Shown here in pieces: positions 9,445-18,240 of a stretch of 64,000 bases of DNA (the first letter of the stretch is position 1; every line of letters begins with the position of its first letter). This stretch comes from Microthrixaceae bacterium. Lineage in GTDB: Bacteria > Actinomycetota > Acidimicrobiia > Acidimicrobiales > Microtrichaceae. The position numbers and the translations under genes were made by a program. The notes beneath the pieces were generated by a model. That model was not told the origin of the DNA, searched no databases, and saw nothing but the letters and a program-made list of their open reading frames with translations. The stretch covers positions 186,001 to 250,000 of the forward strand of contig JAOSKI010000012.1 in NCBI GenBank assembly GCA_027493675.1, given 5' to 3'.

Positions 9445-9620
9445 GCGAACTGTCCGGTGTCAGCCGCGCAAACCGCGCCTGAGGCCGGACAGTTCGCTGC
9501 GGCGTGCGACCTGTCTGGTGTCAGCCGCGCAAACCGCGCCTGAGGCCGGACAGTTCGCTGCGGCGTGCGACCTGTCTGGTGTCAGCCGCGCAAACCGCGC
9601 CTGAGGCCGGACAGTTCGGG
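9445..9620. repeat. Three tandem 61-bp hairpin units
   Basis: The unit repeats with a period of 61 bases (matching positions 9461, 9522, 9583). Copy 1 has a perfect 13-bp stem, GCGAACTGTCCGG at 9445-9457 with its complement at 9485-9497, around a 27-base loop. Copies 2 and 3 have a left arm with one mismatch and one G-U pair. Together with downstream sequence this fills most of the 352-base space between the genes ending at 9384 and starting at 9737. A single related hairpin lies at 40305-40357. Confidence 0.85.
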
Positions 9621-9628
9621 GTGGCGTG

Positions 9629-9659
9629 TGTGGGACATGCTTGTCGCTCATGTCCCACA
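9629..9659. terminator. 11-bp perfect inverted repeat
   Basis: TGTGGGACATG at 9629-9639 pairs perfectly with CATGTCCCACA at 9649-9659 around a 9-base loop. No T-run follows, so it would be a GC-rich, U-less terminator or another structural element after the 61-bp repeats. Confidence 0.4.
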
Positions 9660-9736
9660 GGACAGCGCCTCCAGCAGGCATCCGTTGACCCGACGATCGC
9701 GTGGTGGGTACCGTGCGTTGGTGACCGGGGGTTGTC

Positions 9737-10399
9737 GTGAGGTTCACGCGCAGGGTCTTCATCGGCGGAGTCGGGGCTGTTGGTGTGGCGGCGCTGGTAG
9801 GAACTGGCTGTGCGCCGAAACCCACGATGGCGGCCGCGAGGGAGACACTGCGCGGGATGTGGGATGCGGTGGTCCCCGGGACACACGCCGGGGTGGTGGA
9901 GGATCGGCTCACCGACGGCACACCCGCACCGGGTGCCGGTCAGGCCGGTGTGCAGGAGTGGTTCGAGGCGGTCATGGGAACGCTCCCACCGCCATTGGAC
10001 TTCGTTGCCGACTGGTTCTACCGGGCGTGGGCCGCGGATCTCGACCTGTGGGCAGACACATTCCACCTACCGATCGACGGGGGTCCGGGCTTCGGCGAAC
10101 TGCCTCTGGGGCCGACCCTCGCCGAGCGGGGCCGCCAGTTCAAGCTCATGTTGATGATGAAGCTGTTCCCCGGGCCGATCGAGCTGAAGTACCTGTCGTC
10201 GCTGCTTCTGGCGAAGATGGCCTTCTACGGTGACTTCCACGCCGAGGCCAAGGGCACAGAGCGGGTCGGGAGTTCCTACATCGGCTTCCCGGGGCCGGTC
10301 GGCCCGGCCCGTGTGAGCAACTTCACCTACAACACCCCCGTCGGGCACGGCGACCCGCGGTTGGTGAGGACCCCCGACGGCCTGGTGACGGCGCCATGA
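9737..10399 (+). CDS. Tat-type lipoprotein partner of the GMC oxidoreductase
   Basis: A 220-residue protein from a GTG start, with an N-terminal RRVFIGGVGAVGVAALVG stretch: a twin-Arg followed by a hydrophobic helix and a lipobox-like GTGCA. It resembles the small subunits that accompany exported GMC dehydrogenases (gluconate 2-dehydrogenase subunit 3 type), with a four-helix body, but I see no diagnostic motif. It overlaps the next gene by the ATGA at 10396-10399, which fits co-translation and a two-subunit enzyme. The partner has no signal of its own and may be carried out with this subunit. Confidence 0.65.
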   Translation: MRFTRRVFIGGVGAVGVAALVGTGCAPKPTMAAARETLRGMWDAVVPGTHAGVVEDRLTDGTPAPGAGQAGVQEWFEAVMGTLPPPLDFVADWFYRAWAADLDLWADTFHLPIDGGPGFGELPLGPTLAERGRQFKLMLMMKLFPGPIELKYLSSLLLAKMAFYGDFHAEAKGTERVGSSYIGFPGPVGPARVSNFTYNTPVGHGDPRLVRTPDGLVTAP

Positions 10400-11937
10400 G
10401 CGGCGTGGACGTGTGCGTGGTCGGCTCCGGCTTCGGCGCGGGACCCGCAGCGTTGCGCAGCGTCGAGGCAGGCAGGAGCGTGGTCGTCGTCGAGGAGGGG
10501 CATCGCTGGGACGGTCGGGCCGACAGCCGGAAGTTCCTGCAACGCCAGGGCGACATCGGCTACTACCTAGACCTGTTCAGGGCCAACGTAGGCTTCGACT
10601 TCGACCGCAATGCCGCTTCGATCGTGCTCGGTGGCCGGGGACTGGGTGGCGGCTCGCTGGTGTACTCGATGGTGTCGCTGCGAGCCCCGGGTTTCGTGTT
10701 CGACGATCCGGTCTGGCCCGCCGAGGTGGACCGGGCCGAGCTCGACCCGTACTACCTCCGCGCGGAGCAGCAACTGGGGGTGGTGCAGTTGCAGTGGTCC
10801 GGGGCGCGGCCAACGGACGACTGGAGGATCAACGCCAAGCGTGACGCGGCGTTCGCGGTGATGTGCGAGCGTGCCGGCGTCAGTTGCGATCCGACGCCGG
10901 TCGCGATCAGCGCCAGGTGCGGAAACCTCGGTTGGTGCACGACCGGATGCATCCGCCATGCCAAGAACTCCGTCGACATGCGCTATCTGCAACCTGCGGA
11001 GGACCTCGGCGCGGAGATGCGCGTCGGCACCCGTGTCGAGTGGGTGGAGCCGGCGGGTGCACTCGATGGCCGGCGGTGGCGTGTCCACACGACCGGGATG
11101 TCGGATGGCGTCGCAGGCGAGGTGCTGTGCGACACGGTCGTGCTTGCGGCAGGCGCTGTCGGTTCGGCGGCTTTGCTTCAGCGTTCGGCGGCCCACCTTC
11201 CCGGAGGCGTGTCCCGGCAAGTCGGACGGAACCTGTCACGCGGAGGCGACATTCTGATCCCAGCGGTGCTCCCCGAGGATCTCGAGCTCGACGACCTCGA
11301 GATGGCCCCTGGCAAGATCATCGGATCGTGTTCGTTCCAGTACCTGTTCGAGCCGCCTCCCGGCTTCGGTGACGACTGGCAACGGTTCATCATCCAACCG
11401 ATGATGGTCCTCCCGGTGGTCAGCTCCGTGTTGGTGGCCGACCCGGACGGGATCACCGAGGACGGCGGTGACATGCGCATGTTCGGTCTCGGTCACAAGC
11501 ACCTGATGCAGAAGTGGGGCACCAGGCTGCTGCACCTGGGTGTGATGGGCATCGACGGCATGGACGGAACCGTGAGCGCCAACAGGACCGGTGGCGTAAG
11601 CATCGAGTACACGACCTCGCCGAGGACCGAGGCGTTGCAGTCGGCGGCGCGCGCTGGGGTCCGTCACATCATCGAGACCAGCGGTGGACGGGTGCTGCCC
11701 TCCTGGGACGAGCTCCGCAACGACACTCTGAGCATCCATCCACTCGGCACCTGCCGTATGGCCGCCGGCCCGGATCAGGGTGCGGTGGATCACCGCTGTC
11801 GGGTGTTCAAGTCCTCAGGCGGAGTCCACGACGGCCTGTACGTCACCGACACCTCCACCTACAGCTCACCGATAGCGGTGAACACATCGCTCACCGCAGC
11901 CGCGATATCCGAGCGCGCCATGGCGTTGATGGATTGA
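10396..11937 (+). CDS. GMC-family FAD-dependent oxidoreductase
   Basis: An intact 513-residue flavoprotein. The N-terminal dinucleotide fold VCVVGSGFGAGPAALRSVE is followed by an E in VVVVEEG that binds the ribose. GGRGLGGGSLVY is the GMC signature region, and HPLGTCRM near residue 455 holds the active-site histidine. The size and motifs resemble cholesterol oxidase/choline dehydrogenase relatives that oxidise alcohol groups. CGNLGWCTTGCIRHAK near residue 180 is a Cys-rich stretch typical of this subgroup. It forms an operon with the Tat-type small protein upstream. The substrate cannot be told from sequence; a sterol-like or sugar alcohol is possible. Confidence 0.88.
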   Translation: MSGVDVCVVGSGFGAGPAALRSVEAGRSVVVVEEGHRWDGRADSRKFLQRQGDIGYYLDLFRANVGFDFDRNAASIVLGGRGLGGGSLVYSMVSLRAPGFVFDDPVWPAEVDRAELDPYYLRAEQQLGVVQLQWSGARPTDDWRINAKRDAAFAVMCERAGVSCDPTPVAISARCGNLGWCTTGCIRHAKNSVDMRYLQPAEDLGAEMRVGTRVEWVEPAGALDGRRWRVHTTGMSDGVAGEVLCDTVVLAAGAVGSAALLQRSAAHLPGGVSRQVGRNLSRGGDILIPAVLPEDLELDDLEMAPGKIIGSCSFQYLFEPPPGFGDDWQRFIIQPMMVLPVVSSVLVADPDGITEDGGDMRMFGLGHKHLMQKWGTRLLHLGVMGIDGMDGTVSANRTGGVSIEYTTSPRTEALQSAARAGVRHIIETSGGRVLPSWDELRNDTLSIHPLGTCRMAAGPDQGAVDHRCRVFKSSGGVHDGLYVTDTSTYSSPIAVNTSLTAAAISERAMALMD

Positions 11938-12007
11938 CCGCCGGCCATGTCTCCGACGCGAGCTGAGCAACCTGAGTGCTCTCGGGTCGCTGTGGCCGCC
12001 GTCGTTC

Positions 12008-12565
12008 TCAGTCGCGGTCGCTGGTATCGCGATGCAGGGCTGCAGAGGCGGCCTTGACACACGCCTCGAATGCCTCCATCGCTGCACCATGGTCACCGTC
12101 GGTTGATTCGACCCGGACGACCCCGGGTGCGAACCGCATGGTCGCGCCTTCGAGCATCAGGTTGTCGCACAGCCCGAACGGCTCGATGAACAGCCCGTCG
12201 GGCACCACACGATCCTGGTAGTGGTCCATCTCGCTGGTGTAGCCGAACACCGGTTTGCCTTCCCCCAACAGGAAGCCGTGCTCGAAGACCGTACCAACAT
12301 CCGCGCTGACCCCGCGGAAAGGAGTGAGGTTGGCGATTCCCGCGACGCATTCGACCATCAGCGAGGCGCACGCTTCGAAGAACGCCTGCGCCTGCTCTCG
12401 TAGCGGCAGGCTGGGCAGATTCTCCGGCAGGACGAGATCGGTCAGCGGGAACCGGCCGTCCAGTCCGAACCGCGCACATATCTCCTTCTTGCGTTGACCG
12501 AGCTCGAACGCGTCAGGGCGGAAGACGTCAGGGCCGGCCAGGTAGACGGGCAGCAACGAGGACAT
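12008..12565 (-). CDS. Nucleoside 2-deoxyribosyltransferase-family protein
   Basis: A 185-residue protein opening MSSLLPVYLAGPDVFRPDA. YLAGPDVF is the substrate-binding loop of the family, and GTVFEHGFLLGEGKPVFGY carries the catalytic glutamate region (family pattern DxGTxFExG). Members exchange bases on, or hydrolyse, N-glycosidic bonds of deoxynucleosides. The start at 12565 is preferred: a TAGCAT box ends eight bases upstream (leaderless) and it places YLAGPDVF at the usual position. The frame also stays open through two upstream MSAVT codon groups created by a 24-bp duplication. It converges with the GMC gene and is divergent from the FAD gene at 12728. Confidence 0.8.
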   Translation of the reverse strand: MSSLLPVYLAGPDVFRPDAFELGQRKKEICARFGLDGRFPLTDLVLPENLPSLPLREQAQAFFEACASLMVECVAGIANLTPFRGVSADVGTVFEHGFLLGEGKPVFGYTSEMDHYQDRVVPDGLFIEPFGLCDNLMLEGATMRFAPGVVRVESTDGDHGAAMEAFEACVKAASAALHRDTSDRD

Positions 12566-12573
12566 AGCGGGTG

Positions 12574-12579
12574 ATGCTA
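12574..12579 (-). promoter_or_regulatory. -10 element (TAGCAT) for the deoxyribosyltransferase gene
   Basis: On the minus strand TAGCAT ends eight bases before the ATG at 12565, consistent with leaderless transcription. Confidence 0.35.
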
Positions 12580-12602
12580 GGGCGGTTCCGGTACCGCTCG
12601 TC

Positions 12603-12650
12603 GTGACGGCGCTCATGCTGAGCGGTGTGACGGCGCTCATGCTGACCGGT
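12603..12650. repeat. 24-bp tandem duplication, 23/24 identical
   Basis: The unit GTGACGGCGCTCATGCTGA plus (G/C)CGGT occurs twice head to tail in the divergent space between 12565 and 12728. It lies upstream of both starts, so it could carry duplicated regulatory half sites or be a slip. Confidence 0.75.
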
Positions 12651-12727
12651 GACTTCGTGGTCGAGAGAATCCCGACACGCGCTACCGTCGCCCGATACCG
12701 GAGGCCGACCGAAGCTCGGGGGTACGT

Positions 12728-14068
12728 GTGACAGGACATTCCCCACGCCGCAACGATGGAGACGTGGCGGTCGTCGGCGCCGGGTTGTCGGGCCTTGCAG
12801 CCGCCCGCCACCTGCAGGATCGGGGCCGTCACCCCGTGGTGTTCGAGGCGACCGGGCGTGTCGGCGGCCGTCAACGCTCCAGCGAGTTGGGTGGAACCAT
12901 CGTGGAGGAGGGAGCGGTGTTCTTCGGCAAGCAGTATCCGAACCTGTGGCGGCGGATCCGCGCTGCCGGTCTGGAGGGCGAGCTCAAGACGTATCACGCC
13001 ATGAGGATGCGCACCCTCGAGGCTCAGCGCGCCGGAACAACGTGTCGTCCACGCTCACGGGTCACGACGACGCAGTTGGCGGCGCTGCGACGGGTCCTTC
13101 CGAGGCGAGAGAAGGTGAAGCTCGTGCAGATGACAGCGGAGATCCTCCCCCGTGGCGGTGAGCTCCGCGCGATGTTGGGCAACGAGGTGAGCTCAAAGTG
13201 GCTCCGTCGACTGGACGCGGTGCCCGCTGCGCACTGGTTGGAGGCGAAGGTGGGTCCGCGGTTCACCGAGTCCTTCGCGAGCCCGATCATGGAGTCCCTG
13301 AGCTTCGCGGATGCCTCCGAGTGGTCGGCCCTGGGCGCACTCATGCTCATGACCTTCTCGGCCACCCCGAGGCTCCACGCGATCGTGGGCGGGAACGACC
13401 GGATCGCTGCTGCGATCGCGGAACCGCTGGAGGTTCGCACCGGGACTTCGATCACTGCGATCTCCCCCGATCCCGGTGGCGTGGGAGTCGAGGCCGACGA
13501 CGGATCGAGGTCGTTCACCTCCAGGTTCAACGACGTGGTCGTGGCGGTGCCGGGCCCCGTCGCGGCGTCACTGCTGCACGGGGAGCTCGCCGAAGTCGTC
13601 TCCTGCATCAGGTACAGCTCCTCGGTCGTGCCGGCGATCGTCACCGACTCGCCCCTCGACGTGCCGGCGGTGTCGTTCTACGAGGCCGACAGCAGCAACC
13701 ACATCAGCGGCCTGGCGGTCGAACGACCGTGCGCCGATGGTCCCATCCTCTGCTTCGCCAACGTGCGCTCACCCTTGAGGGAGGAGCTCATCGACGCCGA
13801 CGACGATCGTGCCCTCGATGTGCTGAGCGACACCGTCGAACGCGCGACCGGCGTGCGCCCCATCCCCAAGGCGTCCAAGGTGATCCGTTGGCGCCACTCG
13901 ATCCCAGTTGGGGAGCCCGGGATGCTGCAGCATCAAGCGCGGATCCGTGGCTTGGTGGGTGGGGTCCCGCACCTTGAGCTCGCGGGCGACTACCTCGTGT
14001 CGCCCAGCCAGGAGGGTGCGCTCGTATCCGGCGCCCGGGCTGCCGCTGCGCTGATCGAGCGAGGCTGA
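12728..14068 (+). CDS. FAD-dependent amine oxidase / protoporphyrinogen-oxidase-like protein
   Basis: An intact 446-residue flavoprotein. VAVVGAGLSGLAAARHL near residue 13 is the ADP-binding fold; FEATGRVGGR near residue 40 is the GG-doublet motif of the amine oxidase/phytoene desaturase superfamily. ELAGDYLVSPSQEGALVSG near the C-terminus binds the flavin. Such enzymes oxidise amines, porphyrinogens or polyenes; nothing here fixes the substrate. It starts with GTG. It converges on a radical SAM/methyltransferase pair, and the three could serve one pathway, but that is only a neighbourhood inference. Confidence 0.8.
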   Translation: MTGHSPRRNDGDVAVVGAGLSGLAAARHLQDRGRHPVVFEATGRVGGRQRSSELGGTIVEEGAVFFGKQYPNLWRRIRAAGLEGELKTYHAMRMRTLEAQRAGTTCRPRSRVTTTQLAALRRVLPRREKVKLVQMTAEILPRGGELRAMLGNEVSSKWLRRLDAVPAAHWLEAKVGPRFTESFASPIMESLSFADASEWSALGALMLMTFSATPRLHAIVGGNDRIAAAIAEPLEVRTGTSITAISPDPGGVGVEADDGSRSFTSRFNDVVVAVPGPVAASLLHGELAEVVSCIRYSSSVVPAIVTDSPLDVPAVSFYEADSSNHISGLAVERPCADGPILCFANVRSPLREELIDADDDRALDVLSDTVERATGVRPIPKASKVIRWRHSIPVGEPGMLQHQARIRGLVGGVPHLELAGDYLVSPSQEGALVSGARAAAALIERG

Positions 14069-14081
14069 GCTCGCCACCGGA

Positions 14082-14104
14082 CCTCGGTGCGTCTCAGACC
14101 GAGG
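14082..14104. terminator. Small hairpin between convergent genes
   Basis: CCTCGGT at 14082-14088 pairs with ACCGAGG at 14098-14104 around nine bases. It overlaps the stop region of the radical SAM gene and could end both transcripts. No T-run is present. Confidence 0.3.
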
Positions 14105-14984
14105 CTGCTCGTGCGGCGATCTCGAACACGACCCATGCCCCGCATCGCGAGCAGTCCACGTCGTCGCCGTAGCAGCAGTACGGGGTGGTGAAGTGGTCTC
14201 CGTCGAGCCACAGCGGAAGCACCAGTTCCTTCGCAAGGCAGCTGGCGGTGACCTCTGGGGCGAGCTCCGGTGACATGAGGTCCAACGACGCCGAGCGGTT
14301 GCGCACGAACGATGGGTACAGGGCCTTGAGGCGGCGGACCTCCTCGACCGCGACCATCCGCTCGTCGAGGGTCGCCCAGCACAGCTCGGAGTCCTCACCG
14401 TTCGACGGAACCACGAAGCTGAAGGTGATCCACTCGATCCGCGAGCCCACCAGAATGTCCACCAGTTCCTCCAAGCCGTGCTGGTTCACCGGTGTGACCG
14501 TGCACTGGGCCTGTATGCGCGACGAGAAGCCCTTGCGGAGGGTTGCGAGACGGTCGATGACCCGCTGGAAGGTCCCGACCCCACGCACCGCGTCGTTCAT
14601 CGCCGGTGGACCGTCGAGCGACACCACGTAGAGGACGTCGGGACCGAGGTCGATCAGCGGTCGGGTGCCGTTGGTGGTGATCGTGTTCTCGCCGAACAGC
14701 GCCACTCCCTGGCGCAGCAGTCCGGGGCGTAGCAGCGGCTCGCCACCCATCCACAGCATGCGCTGGATCCCGTGGCGTTCGCGGAGCTCGCGAAGCAGCT
14801 CCAGCACCTCGTCGTCAGTGGGCTCGCCTCGCGGACCCAGCTGTTCGTTGGGGTTGTCGGCGCGGTAGACGAAGCAGTGAGCGCAGCTCAGGTTGCAGCG
14901 GTTGGTGATGTTGACGATCGCCGCGGGGTGGAATCCGTGCACGTTGCGCCCGTGGTCGTATCGGATCCGATCGGCGACCTGCAT
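14094..14984 (-). CDS. Radical SAM protein
   Basis: An intact 296-residue protein starting at an ATG with a perfect AGGAGG six bases upstream. NITNRCNLSCAHCF near residue 25 is the CxxxCxxC cluster site; MGGEPLLRPG (GGE motif) and ITTNGT are the SAM-binding elements of a partial TIM barrel. The C-terminus has YCCYGDDVDCSRCG, a Cys group that could bind a second cluster as in SPASM-type maturases. It lies 14 bases after the methyltransferase stop, so the two are an operon. Specificity is unknown: peptide modification or small-molecule chemistry are both open. Confidence 0.85.
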   Translation of the reverse strand: MQVADRIRYDHGRNVHGFHPAAIVNITNRCNLSCAHCFVYRADNPNEQLGPRGEPTDDEVLELLRELRERHGIQRMLWMGGEPLLRPGLLRQGVALFGENTITTNGTRPLIDLGPDVLYVVSLDGPPAMNDAVRGVGTFQRVIDRLATLRKGFSSRIQAQCTVTPVNQHGLEELVDILVGSRIEWITFSFVVPSNGEDSELCWATLDERMVAVEEVRRLKALYPSFVRNRSASLDLMSPELAPEVTASCLAKELVLPLWLDGDHFTTPYCCYGDDVDCSRCGAWVVFEIAARAASV

Positions 14985-14998
14985 GCCCGTCCTCCTGT

Positions 14999-16104
14999 TC
15001 AGGTCCTGCGGCTCGGCTGTCGGCCCACGAAGAACGTCGACATCCCGTTGGACACATCGTGTGTCTCGACATCGAAGCCGGACTCGCGGACGTAGTCGGC
15101 GATCTCCCCCTTTTCGGTAGAGGGGCCGTCCTTCTCCCATCAACATGTCGGTGAGCGCGAACCGCTCAGGCTGGCCGGGCATGAGCGACCAGTTCTCACG
15201 TACCGGCTCCCACACCACGAGCATTCCCTCGGGTGGGATCACATCACGGGCCTTGGCGAGGTAGTCCACCGCGTGCTGCGGGCCGCAGTACGCGAACTTG
15301 CGGGCCAGGAACACCAGGTCGTAGGTCTCGTGTGCTCCCCAGGAGTCCTCGGTGGCGTCACCGGTGTTCTCGATCACCTCGCTCGGTGCAGGCACCTTCC
15401 AGTGGGCGAGCGCCGCGGGAAGCTCCGCGATGAGCTGGGGAAGGCAGGAGATCGTGATGTCGATGTCGGGGGTTCACCTCGAGGGCGGCCTTGGCGAAGG
15501 TGACCCCGATCGTGCCGGCGATCATCCGTTGCACGTCGCTCAGGTCCAGCTTGCGCATCAACTCTCTGGAGGGACCGCGCAGCACAGCGGTCGACCAGCG
15601 TACGTAGGCACCGGTGAGCGGGTTGGCCTCGTTGTACACGCGCAGATCGGGGTGGCCCTCGCCGGATCGGGCTGCCTCCCCGAGCTCCCCCCACGCCGCC
15701 CAGGAGCCGCGCATCACCTCCAGGTGGGCTCGCAACACGTTCCAGTCGTCGCCTGTGGCGAGGCTCTGCGCCAGGGGCTCCGCGTTGAAGGTGTCGCCTC
15801 GCCGGGCCACGAGCCCCAAGAAGGTGAGGGCGTCGAGAAGCACCAACGTGTTCTGCTCCGGCACCCCGGTCTCCTCGGCCAGCTCCCCGAGGGTCCTTGG
15901 CCCGTCGGCCAGGGCATCGAGCAGTCCGGTGTCGATCGACGCCGCGATGGCCGCCGAATCCTTGAACCCCTCCAAGGCCTGAAGTAGCCGCAGTTGCGAC
16001 AGCATCCTCCGCACCGGGTTGTTGCCGGGCAGAAGTCGCAGGGTGCGACCCGCGAGCATGAGGTTCACATCCACAGCACGGCCGGCCAACGCGGTCAGGT
16101 TCAC
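14999..16104 (-). CDS. SAM-dependent O-methyltransferase (winged-helix type), frameshifted
   Basis: About 368 codons in three frame segments, with breaks near 15478 and 15110. The N-terminal 120 residues form a winged-helix dimerisation region (DALADGPRTLGELAEETGVP, then LLDALTFLGLVARRGDTF), as in plant-type and CrtF/BchU-type O-methyltransferases. The centre (MRKLDLSDVQRMIAGTIGV, then FAKAALEVNP) is the SAM fold region. YDLVFLARKFAYCGPQHAVD and IPPEGMLVVWEPVREN are the late Rossmann strands. The end reads ESGFDVETHDVSNGMSTFF. A GTG at 16104 with GGGGGA upstream is the chosen start; a TTG at 16116 is possible. It is co-transcribed with the radical SAM gene. Confidence 0.7.
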
Positions 16105-16319
16105 TCGATCCCCCAATCCGGGTGCCCCCGAGGGGGCGCACCCATGGACAGATGGCCGAACCTACCAAGTGGCGGTCCTCCAGTCACGGGCAACCCGCCC
16201 AGCCAAAGCCCACTCATGGCAGGCCCTCTCGCTCGAGACACGGCATCGAGGAGGGCTCCCGACCGCTGGCGTCGCCTGGTATCGTCGCCGCCGTCGACAC
16301 CGTGCACAGGAGGTGCGCC

Positions 16320-16804
16320 ATGGCCAAGAGACGGCATTCGATGACAACGACGACCCGCTCCCAGGTGATGTTGCTCGCTGCGATCCTGCTTTCGGGAACC
16401 GTCATGGCGTGCTCCGGCGACGACGAGTCCTCTCCATCTCCCGACGACGACGCAGCGCAGACGTCCACCTCGGACGGCTCCGGCGAAGGCACCGGCACAT
16501 CCACCAGCGCAGCTTCGGACGACCAGGGCGGCCAGGCGATGAACGACATCCAGGAGTGCGAGATCAGCGGTGGTACCGGTATGGCGTCAGGTGCAATCGA
16601 GAACCTCTCAGAGGAAGCGGCGTCCTACGAGTTGACCCTGGCGTTCACCGACGATGCAACAGGTGACGAGCTCGGCCGTGGGACAGCCGAGGTGGACGGT
16701 GTCGAACCAGGGGGTCGGGTGAGTGGTCGGTCAAGGTTGACGGGTTGTCCGACAGCGAGGTGACCTGCACGACCGTGGAGCTCGTCGCGACACCTGAGCC
16801 CTGA
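16320..16804 (+). CDS. Lipoprotein with FxLYD-like domain, frameshifted at the end
   Basis: About 161 codons. AGGAGG sits six bases before the ATG. The signal peptide ends in the lipobox GTVMACS, followed by an Asp/Ser/Thr-rich linker. The domain ISGGTGMASGAIENLSEEAA, with later VEPGG and WSVKV elements, follows the FxLYD-type beta-sandwich pattern of secreted Actinobacterial and Archaeal proteins. A frame break near 16710 lies in a run of five G; adding one G gives the ending TTVELVATPEP. Function unknown. The gene ends 11 bases before a strong hairpin. Confidence 0.6.
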
Positions 16805-16815
16805 CCCCTACCTCC

Positions 16816-16864
16816 GTTCTGTGGGGTGTGCGTGGCGCTCAGCGCCACGCACACCCCACAGAAC
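16816..16864. terminator. 24-bp perfect inverted repeat with a one-base loop
   Basis: GTTCTGTGGGGTGTGCGTGG plus CGCT (16816-16839) is followed by a single C and then its exact complement (16841-16864). It lies between convergent genes ending at 16804 and 16892 and could terminate both. The arms are much longer than a normal terminator needs and the loop is almost absent. Confidence 0.7.
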
Positions 16865-16891
16865 AACGAGGTGCATCACCTCACAGGTGCG

Positions 16892-18150
16892 TCAGATGCT
16901 TCCGTCGCACGGGCCCGTGGGTGTGGTGTTCCACGTGGACACGTTGACACCGGCGGTGATCGTGCTGGCTCCGGGAGACCCCGGGCCGTCCGCCGAGCCC
17001 CACCAGTTGCAGTCGGCGGTGAGGTCGTTGGGACGAGCGGCGCCGTTCCAGCGGACCCCGATCTTGGTCAGGTCCACGTAGCCGCCACCGCTCCAGAGGC
17101 CGCCGTCGAAGCTGTTGTTGGTGATGGTGGCGTTCACGGTGGTGGCACCACAGGCGCCGGCCACGTAGACCTGGATGCCGGACCGGTTATCGGTGAAGGT
17201 GTTCCCGGTGAAAGTGTTGAGGTCCGAGGCGACGTTGGTGCCGTCGCAGACCTGGTTGAACACCCCTGACCCGAAGCCCTTGATGGTGTTCCCGGTGATG
17301 GTGTTGCCACCCGATGTCATCACGATGCCGGCAGGTGACCAGGTGGTGGAGTCCCAGCCGGTCGCGTCGAGGCTGTTGTTCGACACCGTGATCTTGTTCG
17401 GGAACGGCCCGCCCTGGTACTCGTTGACCCAGATCGCCCGGTTCGTGACGTGTGTGAACGCGTTGCCGGTGACCGTTCCGGGAGACCACCGGGTGCGTGG
17501 CGTCGAACTGCGTCACGTCCATCGGTGAGCGGAAGTTGGTGAACGAGTTGTCCTTGACCTCGTAGGTGCCGGACATGACCATCACCGCGGCATCGGTCAT
17601 CGTGGTGCAGTCATATCCGCAGCCCGACTGCCAAGGTCCTCCGTTGAACCTGTTGTTCTTCACCGACACGTTCGGGCCACCGGAACAGCGCAACGAGGTG
17701 ATGGGTTGGAGCCGCAATGAGAGCGGCGTCGCCCTGCGGGTCGATGGTGAAGCCGTCGACTGTCACGCTGTACTCGCCGGTGGCGTTCGGATGCGGCTCA
17801 CCCGGTGTGCGGAAGCCCTTCACGATGCTCTCGGCCTTGCGGGTCGCCGGGGTGACCCCAGCGCTCTTGCCGACGTTGGAGCCCTCGAACACCAGGCTCT
17901 TGGTCACCAGGACCAACTCGTCGTAGGTCCCCGCACCGACGTGGACGGTCTCACCCGCGACCGCCTGGGACACCGCGTAGGTGATCGTGAGGCACGGTTG
18001 CGCCGACTTCTTGCAGTCGCCCGTGTCGGTGCCGGTGGTCGCCACGTACCTGCCGTTGTCTGGCACCGGCGTCGGCGGGTTCACACACCCGGCCACCGCC
18101 ATGGCCACCACGGCACAAGTGCCCGCCACCACAACCTTGAGTCGCTTCAT
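16892..18150 (-). CDS. Right-handed beta-helix (NosD/DUF1565-like) lipoprotein, frameshifted
   Basis: About 420 codons in three frame segments, breaks near 17710 and 17490. The signal peptide ends in AVAMAVAGC (lipobox). RYVATTGTDTGDC and PCLTITYAVSQAVAGETVHV match the DUF1565-type N-terminal region that precedes parallel beta-helices. Repeated strand motifs follow (ITGNTIKGFG, FTGNTFTDNRSGIQV, ITNNSFDGG). NWWGSADGPGSPG near the end is the usual closing motif. Such proteins bind or act on polysaccharides at the cell surface, but no catalytic residues can be assigned. Confidence 0.72.
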
Positions 18151-18240
18151 TCTCTCGCCCCCCGTGAGAAGCAGCCGACGCCCGATGCCCCGCCTGGTGA
18201 GCGAGGTTCTAGCACAAGTGGGGGTCGCCGGCGCGGGCGA

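Noticed and set aside
9445..9620. CRISPR array
   Set aside because: The 61-bp units are repeated almost whole with no variable spacers, only three copies, and no cas genes nearby.
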